Below, piece after piece: positions 52,281 through 60,295 of a stretch of DNA of 64,000 nucleotides. The position numbers were made by a program, and so were the translations under genes. The DNA is from DASQEH01 sp038237745 (lineage in GTDB: Bacteria; Actinomycetota; Actinomycetes; Propionibacteriales; Nocardioidaceae). The notes under the pieces were generated by a model. That model searched no databases. It was not told the DNA's origin and saw only the letters and a list, made by a program, of their open reading frames with translations. The DNA lies in NCBI GenBank assembly GCA_038237745.1, contig JBBRYJ010000001.1, positions 496,001 to 560,000 on the forward strand. The letters are read 5' to 3'. Positions within the stretch are counted from its first letter, which is position 1; each line of letters opens with the position of its first letter.

Positions 52281-53492
52281 TTATGCCCCAGCACCCTGTA
52301 CCGGCGTCCACCGCGAGGCGTTTCGCGACGACGTCTCGACGGCCGCCAGGACACGCTGGACCGCCAGGCCGTCTGCGAACGACGGTGAAGGCTGCCGGCC
52401 GGCGGAGACATCGAGGACGAAGTCCGCGATCTCGTGCGTGAACGTGTGCTCGTAGCCGAGTCCGTGGCCTGGCGGCCACCATGAACCGATGTACGGATGC
52501 TCGGCCTCGGTGACCAGGATGCGACGAAATCCCGCCTGTGCTGCCGGAACCGTCCCGTCGTACACGTGTAGCTCGTTCATGGACTCGAAGTCGAACCAGA
52601 AGCTTCCACGCGAGCCGTTCACCTCGATGCGGATCGAGTTCTTTCGGCCGGTCGCGAAGCGGCTCGCTTCGAAGGTCGCAAGCGCCCCCTCGTCAGTCCT
52701 TCCGAAGAAGACCGCGGCATCGTCGACCGTGACCTCGCCCATGCCGTCACTGCCCTCGCTGCCATCTGTCCAGGTTGGGCTGCCGTGGGGCAAGGGTCGC
52801 TGCGTCACGAAGGTGTCTAGTGCCCCTGAGATCTGCACCAAGTGTTGACCGGTAAGAAACTGCGCCAGGTCCACGATGTGCGAACCGATGTCGCCGAGTG
52901 CGCCTGAGCCGGCTTCGTCCTTACGCAATCTCCAGACCAGGGGATAGTCGGGGTCCACGAGCCAGTCCTGGAGGTACTGCGCCCGGATGTGCCGGACGCG
53001 TCCGAGGCGACCCGCTTCGATCAGCTGACGGGCAAGCGCAATCGCGGGCACGCGCCGGTAGTTGAAGCCCACTGAAGCCCACACCCCGACCTCCGCGGCC
53101 CGCGCTGCTACCACTGCCATTGCCTCCGCGTCAGGGACGGTGTTGGCGAGAGGCTTCTCACACAGGACATGCTTTCCTGCCTCGAGGGCCGCGACGGCGA
53201 TCTCGAGGTGACTCCCACCGGGGGTGCAGATGTCGACGACGTCGATGTCGTCCCGCCCGACCACCTCCTGCCAGCTCGTCACCCAGGACTGCCACCCGAG
53301 CTTGTGAGCAGCATCCGCGGTTGCGCCGGGCGTCCTCCCACACACCACCCTCATCTCGGGGACGACCGGAAGGTCGAAGAACCGGTGCGCGGTCCGCCAG
53401 GCTTGGGAGTGGGCGGCACCCATGGACGCATAGCCGATCATCCCGACCGCCAGGGGTCGGCTGGGGCTCGAAAGCCGCTTCGACGTCACCAC
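52281..53492 (-). CDS. Gfo/Idh/MocA family oxidoreductase
   Basis: A 403-residue NAD(P)-dependent sugar or inositol dehydrogenase-like protein. The Rossmann part has VGMIGYASMGAAHSQAW and VDICTPGGSHLEIAVAALEAGKHVLCEKPLA with the catalytic Lys (EKP). GDIGSHIVDLAQFL supplies the C-terminal active-site Asp and His. The first glycine motif GYASMG is an unusual version of GxGxxG. GTG 53492 (or 53489) has GGGGAGG upstream. Substrate unknown; it is alone, with no sugar transporter beside it. Confidence 0.9.
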   Translation of the reverse strand: MVTSKRLSSPSRPLAVGMIGYASMGAAHSQAWRTAHRFFDLPVVPEMRVVCGRTPGATADAAHKLGWQSWVTSWQEVVGRDDIDVVDICTPGGSHLEIAVAALEAGKHVLCEKPLANTVPDAEAMAVVAARAAEVGVWASVGFNYRRVPAIALARQLIEAGRLGRVRHIRAQYLQDWLVDPDYPLVWRLRKDEAGSGALGDIGSHIVDLAQFLTGQHLVQISGALDTFVTQRPLPHGSPTWTDGSEGSDGMGEVTVDDAAVFFGRTDEGALATFEASRFATGRKNSIRIEVNGSRGSFWFDFESMNELHVYDGTVPAAQAGFRRILVTEAEHPYIGSWWPPGHGLGYEHTFTHEIADFVLDVSAGRQPSPSFADGLAVQRVLAAVETSSRNASRWTPVQGAGA

Positions 53493-53586
53493 GGTGCCTC
53501 CCCGCGTGCACTCACCAGAACCATCCGTACCGATGGGTACGCACGGCGTCAAGGATCACACCCAAGGAGGCTGCAGACGACCGGGG

Positions 53587-53877
53587 TCAGCTGTAGACGG
53601 GCAGAGAACCCATGTCGTCGTCGGTACGCGTGCCGTTGACCGACCGGATCGTCTTGACTCCGCAGATGCACTTGCCCTTGCGTACGTCGGCCTCCGTACC
53701 CGACTGGGCGGACTGGGTGACGATGTTGTCTCCGGCGCTCAACATCAGCCGAACGACGGGCGTCGCCACCCGGTGAGCACCGTCAGCACCATGCAGCTCC
53801 GCCTCCAGGATGTGCCTACTGTGGTCGTCGACAGCGCATGGTTCACTCTTCACCCGGGTCACCTGGTACGTCGCCAT
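53587..53877 (-). CDS. DUF3892 protein
   Basis: A 96-residue protein: ATYQVTRVKSEPCAVDDHSRHILEAE at the start (split by the family's short core) and GKCICGVKTIRSVNGTRTDDDMGSLP at the end. The CxCG and the terminal DDD-LP pattern match DUF3892. Function unknown. A leaderless -10 lies six bases before ATG 53877. Confidence 0.75.
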   Translation of the reverse strand: MATYQVTRVKSEPCAVDDHSRHILEAELHGADGAHRVATPVVRLMLSAGDNIVTQSAQSGTEADVRKGKCICGVKTIRSVNGTRTDDDMGSLPVYS

Positions 53878-53883
53878 GGACCC

Positions 53884-53889
53884 AACGTA
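53884..53889 (-). promoter_or_regulatory. -10 element of leaderless DUF3892 gene
   Basis: TACGTT on the minus strand, six bases before the ATG at 53877. Confidence 0.55.
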
Positions 53890-54080
53890 GGGGCCCGCCG
53901 CCCGGCGGAGCGGATCGGCCATCGACAATTCATCTGCTGCTCACCCCGCGGGGAGCGGACACCTCGATCCCGCGAAGTCTCCTCCGGGGATCGACTCACT
54001 TCTTCGCGTTCACGTATCTTTCACGAAGCCATGTCACCGTGGAGGTTGTTCGTACCTCCGCCTGGCTAGGAGCTCGTAAG

Positions 54081-54524
54081 ATGCCAAGACACAGCATGTG
54101 GGTCGTAGTAGCGGCTCTCTGCCTACCGCTCACGCTCGCCGGGTGCACCTCGTCCAAGGACGCCACGCAGCCGTTGGCGCAGTCGAGCGCCACGACGACT
54201 GCTCTTCAGGCCGAGGACGCACTGGCATGTGATGCTGTGGGCACCACTATCAGCCGCTTGACGGCGGCGACGGCGAAGTGGTCCCCCCAGACACAGCCCT
54301 TCGACCCACAGGCCGAGACGGAGATCCTCCACTTCGCAAACGACCTGGCCGTCGAAGGCGACCAGGCCACCTCCGAAGGCGTCCAAGCCGCCGTGCACGC
54401 GAGTGCACTGGCGTTCGCCGACCTCTCGACCGCGATGTCGCATCACGACCGCGCGATGTTCGACACCGCGATCAGCCGCACGAAGGTCGAATACGCTGCC
54501 CTGAAACAGGTCTGCTCCCTCTGA
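54081..54524 (+). CDS. Small lipoprotein of unknown function
   Basis: A 147-residue lipoprotein. The signal VVVAALCLPLTLAGC has a lipobox with Cys at about 22. The mature part is helical, with two Cys (ALACDAVG and LKQVCSL) that could bridge its ends. No family is recognised. TAGGAG nine bases before ATG 54081 is a good ribosome binding site. It precedes the split secreted gene by 87 nt. Confidence 0.7.
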   Translation: MPRHSMWVVVAALCLPLTLAGCTSSKDATQPLAQSSATTTALQAEDALACDAVGTTISRLTAATAKWSPQTQPFDPQAETEILHFANDLAVEGDQATSEGVQAAVHASALAFADLSTAMSHHDRAMFDTAISRTKVEYAALKQVCSL

Positions 54525-54611
54525 AACCCCCTTCCGAAGCGATCGACGCGGGTCCACATTCTCGTCTAAGCGGAAAACCCCCGCGCCACTTCCTCTTCCT
54601 GTGGAGGGACC

Positions 54612-55484
54612 ATGGAAACAGCACGTCGTTCTGTCGCTCTCGCAGCCGCAGTAGCCACCGCAGCCGCGACCGCGCTGGTCGCGTTACCCCCCGCCGCCCA
54701 GGCAGGCGGGTCTTCTTAACGGGTTGCCATTCCCGTGACCCGTGTGTTCATCACCCAGAACAGCCAAATACGGATGCCCTCGCACATCCCCTCGGCGAGG
54801 CGTGAGTTCGTCGTCAACGCTGCGCACCACTCCGCTTTCCAGCTGATCAAGCCGGCACCTGGCTACTCCAAGGTCCAGGCCGCCCGTGACATCCGCGCGG
54901 CGTTCCAGCGAAACGGTGATGTCAGGGCGATCCGCCGGGTCGAACGAAACATGCGCTTCCTTGGCGGCGTGAGCGAGGGTCCGAGGCACACCGGTCACCT
55001 GTGGCGGGTCATGCACTCAGGAAAGATGTGGGCGGTCGAGACGAACGCCGACGCGACGGCACGTCGGATCCTCACGGTGCACGTGGGAGAGAGAAGGGTC
55101 GACGCAGCACCCCTTCAGGGCATCCCCGAGGTCCGTGCCGTGCGAGCCATTCGCTGGGCGCATATGCCTCGCAAGATTCCCCGGCAGGGAATGCTGACGT
55201 TCACCAACGACTCCAGCGACAACCACTTACTCGTCATGATCAAGCTCCTCCCGGGCAAGAGCATCGGCGACTTCCGCCGCTGGGTGAACCAAGGGGCGCA
55301 GACGCGTCCGCCGCTGGGCAGCCACCAGTTCTCCTTCGGTGTGCTCAGCCCCAACTCGACGATGACCGGGACCTACTCGCAGCCGCAGGGGCACTACGTC
55401 CTGCTCTGCTTCTGGCCGGACGCCGACAACCACGGTCTGCCACACTTCTTGATGGGCATGTACCGAGGCGTGACGGTGACGTGA
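54612..55484 (+). pseudogene. Secreted protein split by an in-frame TAA after the signal peptide
   Basis: From ATG 54612, with GGAGGGA upstream, the frame codes a clean signal peptide (ARRSVALAAAVATAAATALV, then PPAAQAGGSS) and then meets TAA at 54717-54719. The same frame continues without another stop to 55484. The downstream part can restart at GTG 54735 and is 249 residues: TRVFITQNSQIRMPS, HSGKMWAVETNADATAR, MLTFTNDSSDNHLLVMIKLLPG and GHYVLLCFWPDADNHG. The domain looks like an extracytoplasmic beta protein of unknown function, which would normally follow a signal peptide. Either the gene is inactivated by one nonsense change, the stop is read through, or the domain is made in the cytoplasm. 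Confidence 0.7.
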
Positions 55485-55584
55485 TCCGGAGTATGAGCTA
55501 GCCCGAGCACTCCTTGGCCACTACGTCGGCGCAGTCACCCGAAAGGGTGGCTGCGCCGATCCATGCAGCGGCCCAGAAGCTGCG

Positions 55585-55845
55585 TCAGTCCTCGAGCTCG
55601 AACGAGCCGGTCCTGACCTGCCCGTCGCGCCGGTACGTCAGCGTCTGCACACCCGTGCCGCGCGTCGAGGAGGCGACCAGCATCCAGGCGCCTGCCGTCG
55701 CGCCATCGCCGAACAACCACTTGCCCTCTCCCAGAACAACGGGAAAGACCATGAGCCGCACGCAGCTCGTCGACGAGGTCGGCGCGTAGCAGGGTCTGGA
55801 TCAGGCCGGAGCTGCCACGATGATTGTGGTAGCGCCCTCGTGCCG
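55585..55845 (-). pseudogene. Remnant of a RibD-C/dihydrofolate-reductase-family gene, frameshifted
   Basis: On the minus strand, GSSGLIQTLLRADLVDELR is followed, after a shift of frame, by LMVFPVVLGEGKWLFGDG and VQTLTYRRDGQVRTGSFELE up to a stop at 55585. These are the consecutive C-terminal blocks of the dihydrofolate reductase (RibD C-terminal) family. Four extra bases at about 55756-55759 break the frame between DELR and LMVF. The N-terminal two thirds of a normal gene are missing upstream. I take it as a decayed gene. Confidence 0.72.
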
Positions 55846-55904
55846 AGAGCGGCGGGAGCGCAAACCCCGGTCTGTCCAGGGCAGCCGTCTGTCAGGATGG
55901 CAGG

Positions 55905-56750
55905 ATGACCGATGAGCCGCCGTCGCCGCCCGGCCTCACGCGTCGCCGGTTCCTGCTCGGCGCGGCGGCCGCGGGCGGCGTCGCAACGGTCGGCGGCTTG
56001 GGGTACGCGTTCGCGCCTGACAGGCTCAAGTCGCGTCTTGGCCTCGGCCCAGACCCGTTCGTCCCTGATGCGCCGGAAGGACAGGTCAACCTCGAGTCGG
56101 TCATGTCCCAGGCACGCAGCAAGCAAGTCGACCTCTTCACAGCGGTGCCCGAAGGGTACGGCGACGGGGCCGGGCTGCCCGTTGTGGTGATCCTGCACGG
56201 AGCGAGTGCGACGGCCGCCGACTACCGCGCGTACGGCTTCGGCCGGTTTCTCACGCAGGCGGTGCGCGACGGAGCCCAGCCCTTCGTCCTCGCGGGGGCC
56301 GACGGTGGGGTCCTACGTTGGGAGAAGGACCCCACCAGCAGCGACGACCCGCAGCGCATGGTGGTCGAGGAGCTGCCCGGCTGGCTGTCTGACCGAGGGT
56401 ACGAGGCCACGCGACGCGCCCTCTGGGGTTGGTCGATGGGCGGTTACGGGACCTTGAACATCGCGGAGGATCACCCGAGCTGGGCCAGGGCCGCAGCTGC
56501 CTTCAGCCCAGCCATGAGCGAGCAGGACGCGGTATTCGACAACGTCGACGCCCTTGGCGGCCTGTCGTTGGGAGTCTGGTGTGGGACCGAGGACTCCTAC
56601 TACCAGCCGACCCAGGAGTTCGTCACCAGGCTTCCCTCGCCGCCGTCGATCGCGTCGTACTCCCATGGTGTCCACGGCCGTGTTTACTGGAACGATCACA
56701 CGCTCGACGCGTTTGCGTTCCTCGCGAAGCACCTCGCTGCCGGCGGCTGA
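55905..56750 (+). CDS. Tat-exported alpha/beta hydrolase (esterase family)
   Basis: A 281-residue hydrolase. The twin-arginine signal LTRRRFLLGAAAAGGVATVGG is at residues 11-31. The fold has VVVILHGASATAADYR (oxyanion region), the nucleophile elbow GWSMGGYG with Ser at about 185, VWCGTEDSYY with the acidic residue, and a C-terminal His in the HGRVYWNDH region. It resembles the esterase D/Ag85-like group of exported esterases. Substrate unknown. The gene follows the frameshifted remnant on the other strand. Confidence 0.86.
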   Translation: MTDEPPSPPGLTRRRFLLGAAAAGGVATVGGLGYAFAPDRLKSRLGLGPDPFVPDAPEGQVNLESVMSQARSKQVDLFTAVPEGYGDGAGLPVVVILHGASATAADYRAYGFGRFLTQAVRDGAQPFVLAGADGGVLRWEKDPTSSDDPQRMVVEELPGWLSDRGYEATRRALWGWSMGGYGTLNIAEDHPSWARAAAAFSPAMSEQDAVFDNVDALGGLSLGVWCGTEDSYYQPTQEFVTRLPSPPSIASYSHGVHGRVYWNDHTLDAFAFLAKHLAAGG

Positions 56751-56767
56751 TCCGAGCTCTTCCCGAA

Positions 56768-57181
56768 TCAGGTCTGCGGCTGGCCGATGTTGACCATCCA
56801 GGCGATGCCGAACTTGTCCTCGCACATGCCGAACTCGTCGCCCCACATCTGCTTCTCGAGCGGGACCGACACGGTGCCGCCTTCGGAGAGCTTCTCCCAG
56901 TAGCCATGCAGCTCTTCGGAGTCGTCCCCGCTCAGGCTCACCGTGATGTTGTTGCCCGGGCTGTGTTCCGTCCCAGTCGGGGTATCGGCTCCCATCAAGG
57001 AGAAGCCGCTTTCCGTCTCGAGCATGCCGTGCATGATCTTGTCGGCGTCGGGGGAGTCGGGCGCACCGAACTCGCTGAACGTGCTCAAGGCCAACGTGCC
57101 GCCGAAGACGCCCTCGTAGAACTCCATCGCTTGGCGCGCGTTACCGGTGAAGCTGATGTACGGGTTGAGACGCGAGGTCAC
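56768..57181 (-). CDS. VOC family protein, PhnB-like
   Basis: A 137-residue protein: LNPYISFTGNARQAMEFYEGVFGG at the N-terminus, GTEHSPGNNITVSLSGDD in the middle and MWGDEFGMCEDKFGIAWMVNIGQP at the end. This is the typical 3-demethylubiquinone-9 3-methyltransferase-like/PhnB-like VOC pattern. Function unknown. AGGAG lies eight bases before GTG 57181. It is convergent with the esterase gene. Confidence 0.85.
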   Translation of the reverse strand: MTSRLNPYISFTGNARQAMEFYEGVFGGTLALSTFSEFGAPDSPDADKIMHGMLETESGFSLMGADTPTGTEHSPGNNITVSLSGDDSEELHGYWEKLSEGGTVSVPLEKQMWGDEFGMCEDKFGIAWMVNIGQPQT

Positions 57182-57314
57182 ACTGTGCTCCTAGCTCGTG
57201 AGCAATGGGGGTCCATGCAGACTAGCGGGGAGCGGCCAACCGCGCCCGCATGGATGTGCCAGGGCGGATGTCGTCGCCTGGTCTTGAGCCGTCATGGCTC
57301 TACGCCTCGACCCG

Positions 57315-57815
57315 TCAGCAGCTCGGTGCGCTTCCAGGCGTACCCACCATCCTACGGGCGCGGAATCGGTAGAGGCGGATGTCGTCGCCCCACTCGAGCG
57401 GCGAACTGCCGTAGTGAGCCGTCCAATGGCCAAGGGTCTCCTCCCAGTCAGGCTCGTCGTCACGCATTCGCTCGGCGCGGCCGTGGCTGAACACACCGAG
57501 CTCTTCGTTGTCGACATGTGCAACGCTGACGGAACGCCGGGCCTGCATGTGCCGAGCCTTTGCGGCGCTACCGCTGGTGCTGAAGGTCCAGGTGCCGTGA
57601 AGGAAGTGACCGTCCAACGCGCTGATCCGGGGCTCACCGCCAGCAGTGACGGTCGCGACCGTGATCACCCTCATCCCCGTCAGCAGGTCCACGAGCTGGC
57701 GGGCGGACAGAGTGCGATCCTCGTCGATGATGCTTCTCAGGTGGTCCGTCGAAGACGCGTGAGAGGCGTCCAGGAGCCCTTGCAAGGTGGTGAGCTCACC
57801 GACGGTCTCCAGCAT
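57315..57815 (-). CDS. Pyridoxamine 5'-phosphate oxidase-like FMN-binding protein
   Basis: A 166-residue split-barrel protein. MRVITVATVTAGGEPRISALDGHFLHGTWTF (broken by the usual turn) and RHMQARRSVSVAHVDNEELGVFSHGRAERM follow the PNPOx-like order. Members bind FMN, F420 or heme, and this one cannot be assigned. A leaderless -10 fixes ATG 57815. Confidence 0.82.
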   Translation of the reverse strand: MLETVGELTTLQGLLDASHASSTDHLRSIIDEDRTLSARQLVDLLTGMRVITVATVTAGGEPRISALDGHFLHGTWTFSTSGSAAKARHMQARRSVSVAHVDNEELGVFSHGRAERMRDDEPDWEETLGHWTAHYGSSPLEWGDDIRLYRFRARRMVGTPGSAPSC

Positions 57816-57821
57816 GCAGGT

Positions 57822-57827
57822 ACGTTA
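57822..57827 (-). promoter_or_regulatory. -10 element of leaderless FMN-binding protein gene
   Basis: TAACGT on the minus strand, six bases before the ATG at 57815. Confidence 0.55.
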
Positions 57828-57979
57828 CGTCTTGCTTCAGACAGTCGCTTGATCATCTTTGCGGGACCCAGAACCTAGGCGGGCGACGACAGGTCAGATC
57901 GCCCTCTATCTATCGCTTTGCGACAGGACCCAACCAGCGGAGGGGGCGCCTACCCGGCAACTTATAGGCTCGACGCAAC

Positions 57980-59215
57980 ATGACCCTTCCCCGAACTCTG
58001 CATCGCGCAGCCGCCGGCGCGCTCGTTCTGCTCGTCCCCCTGCTCGGGACGGGCTGTAGGTCGGCCCCTACCGTCTCGGCGCCGCAGTCCGCGACCACCA
58101 GCGCCACTCCGTCCCTCAGTGCCGCCGTAACTCCGACGCCGCGGACACCGAAGCAGGTCCCGAGACAGTTTCGCCACCCGCTACCCGGTATGCCACGGGT
58201 GTTCGGCCGAGATGTCTACGGGCAGGCCGGCGCAGCCATCCATGACCTCGCTCCTCAGGTCCGCCGGGACCCGGCGCTGGTCTACGTACCCGACTCGTCG
58301 CCATACGGTTCGACGGTCACCGTGATCTCCCAGAAGACCCAAAAGGTGGTCAGGACCCTCAACGTCGGGCACCTCTCCCAGCACGTGACACCGTCGTACG
58401 ACCTGCGCCACCTCTACGCGAACTCGAGCGAGTCGAACAAGTTGGTGGGGATCAACCCGCGGACCGGAAGAGCCACCCGCCGCGTCTCCGTGCCCAGGCC
58501 GTACAACCTCTACTTCACCCCCGACGGCAAACAGGCGGTCGTCATGGTGGAGCAGCACAACATCATCCGGTTCTCGGATCCAGAGACGTTTAAGAAGCGC
58601 GAGGACGTGCGAGTTCCTCGATGCCTTGGGCCCAACCACGCCGACTTCTCGGCGAACGGGCGCTTCATGGTCATCACGTGCGAGTTCTCCGGGGCGTTGG
58701 TGAAGGTGTCCACCACGAGCCACCGAGTCCTCGGGGTTCTCCGCTTCCGGTCGAGGAGCATGCCGCAGGACGTCCGGATCTCCCCGGACGGCAAGACCTT
58801 CTACGTGGCCGACATGGGCACCGACCAGGTGCGTCTGATCAGCGCCGAGCGCTTCAGACAGGTGGGGTCCATCGACATGCCGAGCAACCCGCACGGCCTG
58901 TACCCCAGTCGAGACGGGCGGGTGATGTACGTCTCCGACCGCGAGGCCGGTGAGGTGAGTGTGGTGTCGTTCCGGACCCACCGGATCGTCGACACCTGGA
59001 AGGTCCCGGGCGGTGGCAGTCCCGACATGGGTGGTCTGTCGGCGGACGGCAAGGTGCTCTGGCTCTCCGGGCGCTACGACAGCGAGGTCTACGCGTTCGA
59101 CACCCGTACGGGCAGGCTGGTTGCTCGCGTGCAGGTTCCCGGCAGCCCGCACGGGCTCTGTGTATGGCCGCAACCGGGGAGGTACTCAATGGGGCACACC
59201 GGGACCATGCGGTGA
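57980..59215 (+). CDS. Beta-propeller (YncE-like) lipoprotein
   Basis: A 411-residue lipoprotein. The signal ends LLGTGC (Cys at about 26). A Thr/Pro linker leads to a seven-bladed propeller with repeated strands such as GSTVTVISQKTQKVVRTLNVG, VTPSYDLRHLYAN, VRISPDGKTFYVADMG and LYPSRDGRVMYVSDREAGEV. This is the YVTN/YncE surface-protein type. The role may be binding or redox, and no catalytic residues are visible. A TATAGGCT element lies about 10 nt before the ATG. It overlaps the next propeller gene by 4 nt. Confidence 0.85.
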   Translation: MTLPRTLHRAAAGALVLLVPLLGTGCRSAPTVSAPQSATTSATPSLSAAVTPTPRTPKQVPRQFRHPLPGMPRVFGRDVYGQAGAAIHDLAPQVRRDPALVYVPDSSPYGSTVTVISQKTQKVVRTLNVGHLSQHVTPSYDLRHLYANSSESNKLVGINPRTGRATRRVSVPRPYNLYFTPDGKQAVVMVEQHNIIRFSDPETFKKREDVRVPRCLGPNHADFSANGRFMVITCEFSGALVKVSTTSHRVLGVLRFRSRSMPQDVRISPDGKTFYVADMGTDQVRLISAERFRQVGSIDMPSNPHGLYPSRDGRVMYVSDREAGEVSVVSFRTHRIVDTWKVPGGGSPDMGGLSADGKVLWLSGRYDSEVYAFDTRTGRLVARVQVPGSPHGLCVWPQPGRYSMGHTGTMR

Positions 59216-60228
59216 GGAGGTTCCTGGCGGCAGCGGCCGCTGGGACGGTGAGCGTGGCTCTGTCCGCTTGCTCGGGAGGCTCGAGTCATCCGGTTGCGGC
59301 GACGTCTGCGCCCGAGTCCTCGGAGACGACGACCACAGTGACGTCTGCTGCGCCGACCTCAACAAGCCGCGCCGCCCCCGCAAGCGTCACCACGACGGTG
59401 CTTTCATGGCGGCTACCCAACCCCGTCAGCCGGGAGGTCGCGATGAGGTACCGCAGCGGTGTACTGCTCGCAGGCGGCCTCGAGCCGGGCGACCAGTCGA
59501 CCGACCAGGTGCTCGAGCTGAGCTTCCAAGGCGGTGTCACCGGACGTCTTGGTGCACTCGCGGAGCCCGTGCACGACTCAGCCGGCGCAGTGGTCGCCGG
59601 CCGCCCGACCTTGGTCGGTGGAGGTGGGGCGACCGAGCTCCCCGACGTGCAACGCCGGGGCGCAACCGGGCGCTGGCGTGTGGTCGGACAGCTTCCGGGC
59701 CCACGCTCGGACCTTTCGGTCGCCCCGGCCGGGCGCGGCTTGCTCGTCCTCGGAGGGTACGACGGGGCGCGGTCCCCCACAGCCGTCCTCCGAAGCCGTG
59801 ACGGTTCGCGTTTCCGCGTGATCAGCCACCTGCCCGCAGGCGTCCGTTACGCCGGCGTAGCACGGTCGGGTCGGACCGTGTGGCTCCTCGGCGGCGAGGT
59901 CGACCACCGGGAGCTGACCGAGGTGCTGAGCATCGACACGCGAACGGGCGCGGTGGCAAGGGCCGGCCGCATGCCGCACCCTCTCGGACACGAAGCTGTC
60001 GTCGTCGTCGGCGACCGTCTGCTGGTGATGGGCGGCCGCACCGGCCCGGACACAGTCACCGATCGGATGTGGTGGTTCGATACGCGCAGCGGGGCGTGGA
60101 GCCACGCCGGCAGGCTGCCCTTCCCCCTGGCGGACGCACCGTGGGTCCAGGCGGGGAAGCGCGCGTTGCTCTTCGGTGGCGAGACCCCTGCCTTCACGGC
60201 GAAGGTGACCCAGGTGACTTGGGACTGA
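59212..60228 (+). CDS. Kelch-like beta-propeller lipoprotein
   Basis: A 338-residue lipoprotein. The signal RRFLAAAAAGTVSVALSAC has a lipobox Cys near residue 20. The mature domain has Kelch-type repeats with GG pairs: VLLAGGLEPG, LLVLGGYDGARSPTAVL, VWLLGGEVDHRELTEV, LLVMGGRTGPDTVTDRMWWFD and ALLFGGETP. GTG 59212 overlaps the YncE-like stop (GTGA), so the two propellers are coupled. A longer frame from 59164 would bury the signal peptide and is rejected. Function unknown. Confidence 0.84.
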   Translation: MRRFLAAAAAGTVSVALSACSGGSSHPVAATSAPESSETTTTVTSAAPTSTSRAAPASVTTTVLSWRLPNPVSREVAMRYRSGVLLAGGLEPGDQSTDQVLELSFQGGVTGRLGALAEPVHDSAGAVVAGRPTLVGGGGATELPDVQRRGATGRWRVVGQLPGPRSDLSVAPAGRGLLVLGGYDGARSPTAVLRSRDGSRFRVISHLPAGVRYAGVARSGRTVWLLGGEVDHRELTEVLSIDTRTGAVARAGRMPHPLGHEAVVVVGDRLLVMGGRTGPDTVTDRMWWFDTRSGAWSHAGRLPFPLADAPWVQAGKRALLFGGETPAFTAKVTQVTWD

Positions 60229-60268
60229 AGGCCAGGAATGCTGGACCCAGTGCTGCAAGAGTTCGCTT

Positions 60269-60295
60269 AGGCGGGTCGGCGTTCAGCCGCCTTTG
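60269..60295. terminator. Bidirectional terminator between Kelch-like and phoD-like genes
   Basis: AGGCGG at 60269-60274 pairs with CCGCCT at 60287-60292 across a 12-nt loop, followed on the plus strand by TTGT. It ends just before the convergent phoD-like stop. Confidence 0.6.

Noticed and set aside
55638..56198. 186-codon minus-strand frame opposite the Tat esterase gene
   Set aside because: Shadow of the esterase; only its lower part below about 55845 overlaps the dihydrofolate-reductase remnant, and in a different frame.
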